Shown: positions 38,413 to 51,700 of the stretch, in pieces | Numbering within the stretch: the first letter of the stretch is position 1 | Layout: each line of letters opens with the position of its first letter | Source: Luscinia megarhynchos | Taxonomy: Eukaryota > Chordata > Aves > Passeriformes > Turdidae | Direction of reading: 5' to 3' | Assembly: GCA_034336665.1 (NCBI GenBank) | Contig: JAPFBE010000002.1 | Coordinates: forward strand, 35,381,406 to 35,445,405 | DNA length: 64,000 bases | Notes under the pieces: model-generated | What the model was told of the DNA's origin: nothing | Database searches by the model: none | What the model saw: only the letters and a program-made list of their open reading frames with translations | Position numbers and translations under genes: made by a program

Positions 38413-39573
38413 TCACCATGTCTGTCATTATGATCATTGCACAATTAATAGTATCTTTATATAGGGATGGATTGTAAAATCTGAAAACCAAGAGAATTAT
38501 TGTGTACTTGTTTATGGTTCCATAGTTTGATTTGTTCTTCCAATTTTAGCTAATGCAGAAAACAGGTAGACAAACATTTAAGGATTGCATATTCACTGAG
38601 ATTGTTTTTCTCTAAATTGTGCTATTCAATAATGGATTGAATAGCACAAAAATAGAGAACAGGCAATGGATAAGTCTTTGAAACTGATGTTCTAAGCCTC
38701 TATATTTTCAGGTTTAGAATTTCATACCTTGTCTTCCACCAGTATTGAGGCAGAAAAATTGATCTGGCTAAGGACTGAGCACTGTTATGAAGAAATCTCC
38801 TAGAGGGCCTTCTAGGAAGTGACTCACTTCCCAAAATGCTGGGTGGCTAGAAATTAAGGTCAAAAATCGATGGAAGCTGTTGAGAGCTCTCACTGAAAAC
38901 AGTGAAATATGAAAAAAATGTCACTTTCTATGGACACTAAATATACATTAAAAAACAAACGAAAACAAAACACCCTTATTTTACACTATATTTCAAAAAT
39001 GTAAACATTGACATGAAGTTTTTTTCTTCCTTTAGCCTGATAGTTTGTATATTTTTGGCTAGACTGTTGCAAGGCTTTTGCTCCTATCAAGACATTAGAT
39101 GTCTTCACTAGAGCAGACAGAATTGTGATGATAGCACTTTGCAGTGCTGCAGACAGCCAATCTGGATAATCTCTGTTTTAATATGGTTTAGCTCAGGCAG
39201 CTTTTCCTAATCTATGTTCTGAGTCTGGCTAAATATTGGAACAAGAGAAATGTTATATTGTTTGATTTTGGAAAGACAGATGGAGCTTTCTATTTGCTGC
39301 ATATTGAAATCCAGCACAGAATGATTTCTCTTGGTAGCTGTAAGGTAACTAGTGAATAGTTGAAGGGTTAAAAACAGGTGTGGAGAAGGAGTATTAAATC
39401 ACTTCAGTTTTGTGCTTCCTGTAATTGGTAATGTTCCTTATTTACTCAGGCAAAAGCATTAAGAACCCCTAACAGACTCAATCTAGTCAAGAAGATACTT
39501 TATGTTTGAAATAACATGGAAAATCTATTTCATGTCTGATTGTGAAAAAGCTAAAAGAACAGCACAGCCTGGG
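38413..39573. other. unassigned AT-rich DNA containing a perfect hairpin
   Basis: Nothing gene-like is seen. The one structural feature is the 13-bp hairpin at 38617-38649, listed separately. Confidence 0.5.
38617..38649. repeat. perfect 13-bp inverted repeat, 7-nt loop
   Basis: TTGTGCTATTCAA (38617-38629) and its exact reverse complement TTGAATAGCACAA (38637-38649) flank a 7-base loop, TAATGGA. No extension of the stem is seen beyond 13 bp, which is too short for a typical microRNA precursor. Confidence 0.9.
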
Positions 39574-39676
39574 GAAAAAACAAACAAACAAACAAACAAA
39601 ACAAAACCAAAACAAACAAACAAACAAACAAACAAAAACCCAAAAAACCAAAAAAAAAAACCAAAAAAAAGAGAAA
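39574..39676 (+). repeat. (AAAC)n A/C-rich simple repeat
   Basis: Pure AAAC units at about 39578-39602 and 39611-39635, then A-rich sequence with CC interruptions. Frames of 71-161 codons that cross it are Lys/Gln/Thr/Asn-rich repeat translation and not genes. Confidence 0.9.
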
Positions 39677-42600
39677 ACTGCCTTCACCTTTCTTATTTCT
39701 TATCCAGGGCTGTTTGATAGAGGAAATCTGGATTTTTTTTTCAGTTTTCAAACGTATTTCCTTACCATCTTGAACTGCTATAGTCACCAAGGATGTAACT
39801 GCACCTCTATGTTTGATTCCACTGTTTATAGTTTGTGTGTTACACCTTTTCATGTTGAATCATGTGAAATTAGTGATTCATATATTGGAAGAAATGTACA
39901 ACAGGGACTTAATTCTACAGGCTTAGGCATACAGGCAAAGATTATGTTTATCCCATGGATATTTAACCTAATGTTTCTGGTAGTTTCTCCATTTTCTTCT
40001 TCCCTATCTCCTTGCCTGGCTCATTGAAAATCTGATTGAAAGTACACCAAAGATTCTATTATATCACCTATATCCTAAGGCAAGATTAATCATACCAAGG
40101 TCATTTCTGATAAATCTGGATGGAGTGTGGCCTTTGAAATTTCTCATAAAGACACTGTAATCTTTAAATAGTGTTTTTGAACACTTAATAATCTCTGACA
40201 TTATCTAACATTCTATTACTGAATTACTTTTGTCCCAAAGATTTTGAGAACTGATTACTGACCTTGGCTTAAAAAAACTTTGACTAACAGAAGACTACCA
40301 GCATATCTCGTCTTGATTACTCCCTCCAGTTCTATTCCCTGTTCTTTACATTTTTCCTTGCCAGCCCCATACTCTAGGCTTCTGATAACACCGTTATACT
40401 GACATCCACTGAGATATATCCATTTCATTATTTCCCAAAATGTGATGGCCAAAATGGGGTCCAGTAGTCCTTGAGTATTACAATGTTTGATAAAGTAAAA
40501 AACTGACAAGCAATACTCTTATTAATTCATCCTAGTATAATCCCTTTTCTTTGACGACATAATTTGACTCAGATTGTGACTTTTAAAAGCTCTGGATGCA
40601 GATGATCATTCTTTTCTAAGTTTAGAATTGAATTTTGTACTGAAAATATTTATTTTTTCATGTGTGTTAAGTATCAGCCTGCTTTTACAGTAGTGAATTT
40701 TTTAAGATCATGCTCCAGGTAAGTATGAGCTCACAGGTCTCTAAATAGTTATTTTATTCACTGATCGTCATAAAGCTAATTTCATAGAAGGATAAAAATT
40801 TTAAAGATGTTTATGTTCTTGCAAATGTGACTCAATTTAGAGAAAGAAAAAACGGTAGAAATATTATAATTGCCTAAAATGCTTTGCCATGGTCTCTCAT
40901 TAGACATCAGTGAATCTGCACACACCAGGCATCATCATCCTTCCATTCAAATTGTTTCAATGTTTTGAATAGACAGAAAAAAGTACAGGAAAATAAAAAC
41001 AGATCCAGATCTAGTTCTAGTGTTCACTGATTTACTGTTTACTTGCAAGGTTATGGTTTTTATAGCTTTGGTTTACTTATGTTGGACTTTTTTGACTCTG
41101 ACATGAAACGCTGTTCAAAACATGATTCCTGAGTTTGGCTGGGGTAGACAAAATTTTTGTCATCAGTTTTCTTCCTTTTGGTCTTATCCTGAGCCCCCCC
41201 CCATTCCTCCCACCTTGTCCCACTGAAAGCTTGGCTGCCAGACAGATTTCTTCCACAACTCTACTAGATTTGTGAATGTTAAATGCTGTTTTGGACAACT
41301 TGATTTTTGGATATCTCAGGAAAAATTAATTGATTTTTGGTATCTGTTATAGTGCAAATATTTCTGTCATCAACCAAATTCCTCTAACTTACATGAATTT
41401 GAATTTTATTCATGTGTAATCTTTTGCTACTCTGCCTTTACTCCAAGGGCTATTTAAGGTCTCCTTTTCAGTCCTATTTTATGAAGTTTATTCTGCTTTG
41501 GAAAGTTCTTTGGAATTCTATGCCATGTATAAGGGAAACTATAAAAATTTAATCCACAGGTAATGGGAAATCAATGCTGGTATCATTAAGCTGAACTTGT
41601 AAACACAGAACTTTAATAAGAATGTGAAATATATTGAGAGTTGAAGACATGTAGGTGAATAAGGACATAAATACTTAGAGCTGGCTGCTGTGTGTATGGC
41701 ATTTTGTTAAGAAAGAAGAAATATATATGCTAAATTTTAAACCATTACTTCTTTCCCTCCTTTAAATGAACAAAATCCTTAGCTTAACAACAGCATCATC
41801 CAGAATGATGGAAATTAATAAATAGTAACTGAATATCTCACAAGGATTCAACTCTCATTAATCAGTTTCCCACACTTTATAATAGGGTTTTCTTATGAAC
41901 TTACACTTTAAAATATAGAACCTCAATTCAAAAGAAGTACTAATGCCTAAATCATTCCTGAAATGAGTTAAAAGTAGAGGATTTCTTCTGAGTAATTCTT
42001 GGAATTAATCTTTTCCAAGGCTAAAACTACATTACACAGAAAGTAACAAAATATTGCAAGTATACTGTAGAAATACCAACTGCTGGGAGGCAAGAACTTT
42101 CTGGTTCAGGAACAATGTCCTTGCAAAGACAGAGAGGGTAAAGCAATGGTACTGAAACTATTTGTGGTTAACTTTTCCTTACATTATTAAAAAAATGATT
42201 CTATGCAACACAATGCTACTGATATGAAATAAAAGTATGAAGTCAAAAAAATATTGGGGAATATTTGACTATTTAACAATTGTATTTTTCTTCCTATATT
42301 ATCAAAATCAACACACTGATTGTGAAAGAACAGAGTCCCAATGACTAAGGGCAGTCTACACTAAAAATTATGAGTACAAGGACAAATTGAAAAGAAACTT
42401 TTATAAAAACTGCTTCACTGTACGTCTGATTATTAAAAAAAATGTTTCTTCTGTAACTTGTGTTCCCTGATATACTTTTAATAACTTTCTTTTTATTTTT
42501 TTTCCTCAAATTCCCTATTAAAGTACAGCTGTTCAGGTTTTATGACAAAAAACGTCAGCATGCCTCTCAACAATGAATTTGAAATATGCCACTAGTAGTT

Positions 42601-45600
42601 AACTCAGAGTGCTGGTGTGTCAGCTAACATCAAATTTAATGCCATGCACAATAAGATTTTTATAGGCCTGTAGCAACACCATTTTTTTTCCCTATTTAAG
42701 TACATTTTAAACTAAACTCTGATCCATTTTCTTCGTGCCTTCCACTCACTGAAATACTTTGCAAATCTGTTTTTCAAACTTCTGTCCTTACTCTTGTATA
42801 GCCCTGTTATTTCCCTAGCTTCCTCTAGAATACAGTGTAAAGAAATAACTCTAATGCATGGCACCCTGTAATACAAAGTCCATTCAGCTACAGAAATTCT
42901 GTTCCATTTGGCATTTACTCCTCAAAAGGTACATCTTACTAAGAATTTAACTATAAGAAAACAAGCATTGTGTAATTTTTAGATGCCTACATTCCTCATT
43001 CACCTACTCTGAACTCTAATGTGCATGCTGCTAATAGAGACACACAACACTTTCCCTTGTATTCAGCACTCAGACTGTTCTTTAGCAGTCACATTTAAAA
43101 TAATTTCTTGTCACATGACAGCATCCAAAATAGACATCATCAAGTCCCAGAAAAAGCAATAAATTTGGTCCAATATTGCTCATTCATGTTGAATTCCTAG
43201 TGCTTTCTGCTTTTAAGAAGACATGTATGCAGTAGAAACACTGGTATTATGCATTTAAACAGATAGTCGCCTTCTGAATCCAGTCCTTTACACAAAGTTG
43301 CACAGCTTCAGAAAGTAATTGTCCTTTGTTCAGCCTAATAACCATGTTGTATGCCTCTTTTCTAGGATAACTTTAAAGTCTTACTACTGAAGCACAAAAA
43401 GAACTAAGAATTTCTGTAAGTATTTAGGCTTAAATTTAAAGGCATGATTTCTATCTTAACAAGTGTGCTTTAGTGAGTTTGGGAATCCATACAGGTATAT
43501 AGGAAAGCTTCTGCACTAGTAAGCAGCACTATTTTGTGCATCAGGACTCTCAGCTTAAGCTAGTGCACAATCTGGCACAGTGTATTGTAGTCTAGTCTAG
43601 CCTGCTGTAGCCATAGAATCAAATGTTCATTCTCTAGTAAAATATTAAAATTAAAAAACAAAGAAAGCATATACTTGCAAGTTCTGCATTGTGGGTACAA
43701 GGCAGCAGATGATATGTTTTTTTCTGATGCCCAAAGCAAATTAAGCATACAGTGATGGGCTCTCACCTATTTAGCTGCAGGGGTCCAACAGCTGTACTCA
43801 CTGATCTAGGTAATGAAGGAAATGAGGAGGAAGAAAGATTATGGTCTCAGCTATATCTGGATTGCTCACTAAAATATGTAGATAAGTGTTACTGAAACAA
43901 CTTTTGGTCACTGCAGTTACATAATTTTGAGACTTATAGGAATTTTTATAATTTATTTTTAAAAATATTTTTTTAATCAAAGCATCGGTCTGGATTCCAG
44001 AATTTTATCATGTGAAGCAAACTCAGCAGAATCACTTACTATAGGGCAAAAGTGTACTATATTCTCAGGAGAGCTTTGAATGGCACAAAAATTGGGATGA
44101 CACAGAAGGATAAATGCACACAGAAAATAAGTGCAAATATATATGTTCCAGAAGTGTGCAAAGGGGGTTTCTCATCCCAAACGAGATGTTTCTCTGCCAG
44201 TGCTGACTACAAGATTTAAATTATAATTGAATACTAATCTTTATAACAGGGGTCAGGTAAACAAATTATTTTTTCAAGAAAAAAATAAATATTTTTTTAG
44301 GTCAAATTAGAGGCTTATATAGAAGTGGTTGGCAAAAAATGCTAAATATCACAAAAAATAAAAAAAATAGAAAATAGATGCTTAATGTACAAAAAGTTGT
44401 TTAAAATCTGCCTGTAGATGACTGAAGATAATATTTTCCACAGTGAATCATCTCATCCTAAGACATCAACAGGTGCTACCTCTTCCATGGCAACTCACAC
44501 CTGACAGTGACCTTGAGCTGAAAGGTTAAAGTAAGTTTCTTACTTTTAGGCATTTGAAGGTGGGAAAAGTATATCTCACTCTGAAGTTTCTGTGGGAAAA
44601 GTTTTATTTAGCAATCTGGAGAAAGACTAGCTACTGACAAAGTTTCTAGTTTAGGCTTTCTATCAAGCACTTCTGATAAGCAATTATATTCATGTGCATG
44701 AGTGATCCTTTGGAGGTGCAAATTTTTTTACTGTTAACTAATGGGAGTGTCTTGACAATAAGCTTCAAGTAAATGCCACACGGAGGTGAAAAAACTAAAT
44801 TTTAAGTGATATTAGGACATCCTTTAAATCCTTTAAAATTCATAGCTGTGTAATTATCAGAGGGGCTACATTTCAAAATATTCTCTTTTCATATTATTTT
44901 TATTATAATCACCACTCTTTCCATGTTGAACATAATGGGAGGCAGATACTATCTGAAGGCATCACCACTTTTTGGTCTTCTTCCAAAAATAAAATACCTT
45001 TTTGTTACTGGTCAATGTGTGCAGAGATGACAGAGCTGACAGAGTAGTAGAGAACTCATATTACCTTCTACTGAAAAATGCTGAGGCAATTTTTTTTTGC
45101 TTTATTACTAAAAATAGCTTGTTAAAAGCCTATTAGGGATATAGTATGAAGATAAATAGGTGCTGAGGATAAAAGTTAGAATGCATTAGATAAGAGTGAT
45201 TTTGCAATGAGGAATATGGCATCTTTTCTACATGTAAGTGAATTTTGTAAAATTTTACTTTAAAGTTTAAGGGTGATAACTATAGAAAAAGATATAAGGG
45301 GAACTAAGGGTAAGACTTATGTATTGAATAAAGCAGAAAGACAAAATATATGTTGTTATATCAACTCTCAAAATGCATGTTTTTCCAATTACATCAATGG
45401 CAATTGCACATGCTTTGTATAGAGAGAAAAGTTTAAGATAAGGAATCCCATAAAAGCAAAGCAATTAAAAGTTTTACTTGAAATAAAAATTCCATCTTTG
45501 GCACGCTGCACTGTGTATAGGTTTAACAGCACAGATGGTATACTACTTTATATCCTTCTTTTTTGCTGTTATCTACAATAGTTAATTGAAATATGTTCTT

Positions 45601-47261
45601 TGTTCGATTTAATAGAGGGGAGGGAAGAATTCAAGTGTCTTTAATGAAATAAACTATTTTCAGTACAAGATTCATAGAAAATGTTTTGGTAACTGTAAAA
45701 GACAGCTGTCATGATCACACTGAAACTGTGGTTCAGAGATACTAGGTAAGACATTTATATCAATTAGATTGTATGTATTGTCTTGGCACATTATATTCAT
45801 GGTGTTGTTTAATGTCTATTATTTCACAGCTCATTGATTTGCCAAAAGAAAAAAAACACAAAATATTTTCTACTTTTGAAAGGAGCTTAAACTCCAAAGG
45901 TATTAGTTATCCAACTAATAAGGATTAGCGGTTGAAGAAAGGGCAGATTTTATCTTCAAAACATCTCAGGTTTTTTTTGGGTCTTGTTTTGATGGAATTC
46001 AGTATGTGTTATGTTATAGCTTCACACCTGTGAAACAGTGAGAAACACTTTTACATGTAATCAAATCTTGCTTACTCATGGGCCTTGCTCTGATCCTGGG
46101 TCACAGAGGTCAGAATCTTGCTATATTCTGATATAAAAACAGAATTCATAGCTTATAAGTATATGAGACCTCTCAAAACATTTGAAGACAGTTTTATCCT
46201 CCCACTAAATAATAAAAATTCTTAATAACCATAAATTATTAATATAGACAGAGCGTCATATTATTCCCTTCCCTATCAAACTGAATTTTGAAACCTATTG
46301 CAAAAATTTTGCTCCAGGGATTTTCAGGGAGGTCATTCAAGGAGTTTAATACAGATGTATATATGATATGAGTATAATTAAGTACATCCTAAAGCAGGGA
46401 AAAAAAGATGCCAAAACTTTTCCAATTTAATTTCTATTGTTTTATTTCTAACTTTCTCCAGCATGGTTAGGTTTTCCATTTCTTTTGACTTGATCCTAAA
46501 AGTATTGATTATTTCTCAGAAAGGTATGTTTTTTTCTGTATTTTAGGAAAATTTCTGAATACATGCAAGGTTTATAGATATTTACTATTACTAAATCTGC
46601 AAATGTTCGGTGTTTCTTCAATGCTAACTGAGAAGTCTTTATCTTCTTCTGAATTTCTGAGCTGCATGTCTTGCTAGAAAATGCTCAAGTAACAAGCATA
46701 GGTCGAGCTTACCCAGGTAGTTGAATCACCACATGAAATAGCAAATACATGAAACATTTCTGGTTTGATAGACTTCAAGGACAACTTTTATTTTTTAGGT
46801 TTGTTTGAAGGCTTTCATACCTGCATTTTATCCAAAATTATGGCTTTGGAAAAAAAACAGACCCTACAATATGGATAAAAATTTATATACGTAAAATTGA
46901 TGTATCTAAAAATAGAAAGTAGTTTTCTACACTTGCAGTTTGGAAAGCAGTAAACATAATATAAATGTATATTCAGGTAATATCTTAATTTTGCTGCTCC
47001 AGTTTCTGTTACTTGTAAAATCGAAAAAGCCATTATTTTTATTATGTCTTTTTCTTTCTATTTGAATGTCTCTAAGATGTTTAACCTTGGCCCTGAATCT
47101 GAAAAATCTTCTTATGGCTAACCTCTAAGCTTAACAAAATGACCCTTACAGTATATTCTTATTTGAGAAACACCAAATTATCCTGGCCAACCCCTAGTCC
47201 TCTGTTCATACAGGCCATTCTTCAGGGAATTCTGCATAGTTGAGGCAGTAATTTCTATCAT
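39677..47261. other. unassigned AT-rich DNA
   Basis: No exon or mobile element recognised in about 7.6 kb. A run of nine or more C lies near 41195-41203. The longest frames (84 codons at 40255-40509 minus; 73 at 41077-41298 minus) show no recognisable domains. Confidence 0.5.
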
Positions 47262-47322
47262 TAAAAAACCAAAAAAAAACCCCAAAAAAATCAAAAACCC
47301 CACCACCAGAAAACAAAATAAA
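47262..47322 (+). repeat. A/C-rich simple repeat
   Basis: Runs of A interrupted by CC to CCCC. It is the complementary-strand equivalent of the T/G-rich tracts at 11.16 and 15.49 kb. Confidence 0.75.
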
Positions 47323-50300
47323 TGTATACACAATACTGCTCATGGGAACAAAGTAAGTAGAAATTACAGAGAAATACAGAGAAATCGAACCTGTAGAACC
47401 CAAATCAAAGGCTCTGTTAGTATTTTCTAATAAGCATGGTCCAGGTATCAGCAGAAACTCAGAGAAATTTCTTGTACACTTCACACAGGGAACTATGGCT
47501 CTCATTCAAACACTATGAAAGTATTTTTTTCTTATTTAAGAGTTCTCCTGCAATGTTTCCAAGAGTCAATTGTTAAAATTCAATGCTTATTTTCATGTGG
47601 TGGCCTATTGCATTTTTAATTGAATCCAGATTTAAAAGTAAATAACAAACACAACTCACGTTCATGAAAACAATGCTAGCTGTGGCATTCTTACTAGAAC
47701 ACTAATACTGCATTTAGAATATGAGGCCATTTATTTTTGGTACTTCTTGGTATTTGCCTAAAATCTTGGGAAAATAGATGTGGTTGATTTCTATTTTGTG
47801 CAAGATTTCTCTCTAATTTTAGACTGCATAACTTCCTGGAGGTTAGAAATGGACAACGCCAGTATAGTAAATAAAATTTGTATCATCCAAAGCCTCTTTC
47901 TCTTTCTGGAAATCCTTTGCTTTTTATCTCCTTCTCAGCAGCATGTGTTTTTGTAGGTTTTTATAACAGTTCCTTTAAGTGTTCTTTTAGAGTGGAACTA
48001 CTTTATTTTCCCTAAAGACTGGTAATGGTAGACCTTTCATAAAAGAGGAAATTATCATAAAACTTCTGGTCCACCTTCCTAGACCTAAGAGTGCCTTGTT
48101 TGCTTCTATATTCTAAAAACAGAAAAATCTCTATCTCAAGACATGAACTTGTTAGCTAAATTCAGTTATGAGGCAGCTTTTTATTAGTAGAATAAGGGTC
48201 ATATTAACTGTACAGAGCATCTTTAATCACAAAAATAATATTAAAAATTTCAGTGGTGTTATTACTTCAGTTTTGCTGAACTTAATTATCTAGATTTTCA
48301 GATGCTAGCTAGAATTTTAATTGTTATACCAACTCTTTAAGTCTTCAAAAATTAGAGCAGGTTGGCTTCTTAGGGTTTTTACTGATGAGCCTTTCATCAG
48401 CCAGAACTGAACTAGAACTCTGTAACTAGTTTAAGTCCTTAAAAAAAACAAAAATTGTGGTGTTCTGAGTTTGCTATATGAGGCTGAGATTTGAGTAGTA
48501 AACTAATTCCAGTAGATAACAAATGCAGTGTGTGAAGAAGCTAGCCTTAGGGATTTTCTTTATTGTGCTATTGGCATTCAAAGTCATGTAAACAATTACC
48601 TCTTTCAGCTGAATATCATCTAACATATGGATCTAATAGCTTTATGCCCATTTTAAATCTAATCAGTCTTCAACTTGGCTGTCATTAGGTGTGGGAAAAA
48701 AACAGATTTGAAGCAAAACAAAATAATTCAGTTCTGTAAGGACATTCAAGGAAAAACTTGTGATATTTGCTAGAGAAAGACAAGTATTATAGGCTCCACT
48801 AGCAGTTCTTCTAAAGGGGCCACCACACATTCCACTAAAAAATATTTAATTGCTAAAACTGGTGTATTTACAAGGGTAATGTCACCAATGAAGGATTTCA
48901 TTTAAATAAAACATTACCTTGTTTTCCTTCCCCATCCAGATTTAGTTAATTTTCTGGTGCAAATCTGCTTGGTGGATGGTAGCAAAAGGGTTTGAGAAAG
49001 AGGGGCCAAGAGAAGATGTACTGGGTTCAGAGACATGCTTAAGACTTTCAGATTGATAAGAACACATCCATTTAACTGATGAAGGCCTTCTTGTCTCAGC
49101 CTGAAAGATAGACAGGCAAATTACAATGTATTAGTTCTGAACTTTGTTTTTTTTTTCTAACAGAAACATACAACATTGAGATTTTTTTTTCTAACAGTAT
49201 GAATTTTACATTTTATTCACTACTCTGATCATGATCAGAGAGGGTTCTATAAAGTAGCAGAGAGAATTCTAAGTAGCACTTTCTAAACTACATCAATACT
49301 AACAATGAAGTGTTTAACAAATCCTGCATAATGTCCTGGGAAAAGCACAGAAGGTGTATTGGCTTTAGAAAATGAGAGGGTATATGTTGCTAAATAAGTA
49401 TTAGCTTTCACAGCTGCAAGCAGTGTGTAGTCTCAGTGAAGCTGCTTAATTTTAAAGGCAGTTCTATTTATAAAGCTAAAGTGTCAAGCAGAACTGTAGA
49501 GGAACTGAAAAGATCCCAAGCTTACGTTGCGTAAAATAAGTAAAAGTACATGCTGCCATATTTGTGAAATGAAAGCTTTGTCTTAATTCCATGGTTTTTA
49601 ATAATAGCTGTTGGAAAATTGCTCTTTCAACTCTAAATGTTCAGATAGTCTAATTCTGGTTCATCAGATTTATGGCAGAATATTTGCTGATTTTATGGTC
49701 ACCAGAACCTGGTCCACAGCTAGAAACAGTGGTGACATGAGGAAAATATAGTAATGGCCTTCTTTAGCCAATTCAATTTAGGTTTGTAGAAATCTTCTGA
49801 GATTAAATGATTCTGTTCTCTCCTCTGTTGGAAAATATTTAAGCCAATTTCTCTCACCTTCCAGAAGAATATCCCTTCCCTTTCCTTAGTTTCTAAAGTA
49901 ATTCAGTTCAGCAAACATAAGTTTTATAAGCATAGGGGCAAAGTGGGATAAAAAGGAAGGAGATATACTTCTGCAAACTGGTTCCAAATGTACAGAATTG
50001 GAATATGCCTTCTTAAAGTCTTAACTATACTGGTAGTCCTTATGGATACTATGGATATGCCACCCATAATCATGGACACACAAACTAACAGGATCCTGAC
50101 TCACACATTTTCCTACATGGTAAATTGTTAATGACACATTCTAAAGTATCTCTAAGTTTTCAAGCAATAATTTCACTGAGATGCATATGGAAATTTATTT
50201 TGCCATGCATTAAAATATATATTAATATATTTTCTACTCTATATAAACATATAAACATAAAAAAATATGTTTATTTTTGGGAGACATATATAAAGAAATA

Positions 50301-51286
50301 ACAGTATTTGAAAGAAATTTTTTCAGGATCAAAACATGGTCCTGCATATGACTGGAAAATGACTTGAATAATTATAAAGATTTAAATGCTGGGATATCCA
50401 CATGCCCCTGCAGTTTCAGGGGAGTTAAAGGGTTATAGGAATACCAGTGTTGCTTATGGTTGATAAAAAACCATCTTGATTCCACAATTGCTTTGTGACA
50501 AGCTTCAAACCACTTGCACTCCCTTAAAGATGTAATTTTGCATACAATTTTATCTAGCCTGAATCCAAGTGCAGTGATACAGGGTCAGCTGAACTACCAG
50601 AGACCAACATCTTTACCTCTAAGAAACTACCTAATTAAAAAAATATTAAAACGTTCTGACATAAGACTCTGAATGACATTGCATATTGTTTTAAAAACTT
50701 TCAAGTACCATTTCTGAACTAAACATCCAACCTCTTGCTTAAGCCAGAGAAGAGGAAAGAAAAAGAAACAAATAAATTTTGTTATCATTTTTATATTCTA
50801 TGCATAGTGCTTATTTTTCCATTCTGCACTTTTGTCTTGAAACAAAAAATAGATTTGTTTTTATTAAACCAAACTTTATGCAGCACTGTGAAGAAATACT
50901 TGCAAGTTAAATTTATAAAAAATATCTTTAAACATACATTTTCAGTGGGATGAGAAATTAATAAAATTTTCCAGATGTCTTGAATCTTCTTGGTGGTTAG
51001 GTCACCTTTCAAGGTTATGCTTTATCCTGTTTTCTGAGGTTATTAACCTCCCACTTTCCCCCTGAAAGCAAATCAATGGTACCTGTCTTAATCCATCCTC
51101 CTATCAAGTGAAAAATAGCATAGTGGAAGAAGTACGCAAAAACAAATGTTACCAAAAATGCTTATCTTTATAAGAAGAAGAGAAGAACTTCTCTGAATTA
51201 GATCTGGCAAAATAAACCCTTCAAAAATATCTTGGCTTTGCAACTAAGGCAAATAATGCTTCTTATGAATGAAGTAAAGATTCTTA
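47323..51286. other. unassigned AT-rich DNA
   Basis: No exon or mobile element recognised. Features of note: paired splice-acceptor-like sequences at 49147-49197, and an AT-rich stretch at 50207-50276 with a 9-bp hairpin (ATAAACATA, 50251-50259; TATGTTTAT, 50266-50274). Confidence 0.5.
49147..49197 (+). repeat. duplicated T-tract plus CTAACAG, 34-bp period
   Basis: A run of T followed by CTAACAG ends at 49163, and the same run recurs ending at 49197. Each copy looks like a strong 3' splice acceptor (polypyrimidine tract then CAG). No exon-like sequence or donor follows, so it is recorded as a local duplication. Confidence 0.7.
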
Positions 51287-51700
51287 GTACCACTGCAGGA
51301 ATGCAAGTCCACAGTGGTACCTGCCATTTCTAATTCAAGCGTTTTAGTCAGCTCAGCATGTAGTCAGGGTGCCACAAAGTCCAGCTTCTTCCCAAGGGCT
51401 TTAGGACAGGAGCACTGGAAGCTTGCTGTGACCAGCCATAGCACCATCCCATGCAAGTGGCAGAAGCCAAGGAGCACCAGGACAGCCCCAGCCCCAGGGA
51501 TTGTCCAAGTGCCTGGGTTTCGGGCCAAGGACGGGTCAGGATGTTGGAAATTGAAGATTCCTGCTGCAGCACTGCCAAGGGCACCAGGGTCTGAAACAGG
51601 CTCTGGACCATGGGCCAGGGGCAGGAGAGACAGAACACCAGGACAGTAGGTCCTGTAGTGCCCTCAGGGCTTAGACAGAGGGACAGTGCTGGTCAAAGCC
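51287..51700. other. GC-rich unclassified patch with 9-bp hairpin at its left edge
   Basis: The sequence is abruptly GC-rich from about 51335 to 51700. Both strands stay open (111 codons plus at 51314-51649; 96 codons minus at 51348-51638), which fits high GC content rather than coding. At the left edge, GTACCACTG (51287-51295) pairs perfectly with CAGTGGTAC (51312-51320). It may be an old LTR or another repeat I do not recognise. Confidence 0.35.

Noticed and set aside
38093..38491. poly-Leu, poly-Glu and poly-Lys frames on both strands
   Set aside because: Pure translation of the (CTT)n polypyrimidine tract.
39542..40027. 161-codon plus-strand frame
   Set aside because: The first third is translated (AAAC)n repeat, and the remainder has no recognisable motif.
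42190..42205. GATTCTATG-type words that could be CR1 tails (also near 22981, 27461, 40065)
   Set aside because: The preceding 50-100 bases show no CR1 3' UTR phrases. Single short words are expected in AT-rich DNA.
51314..51649. 111-codon plus-strand frame in GC-rich DNA
   Set aside because: The opposite strand is also open over the same bases, no domain is seen, and high GC alone reduces stops.
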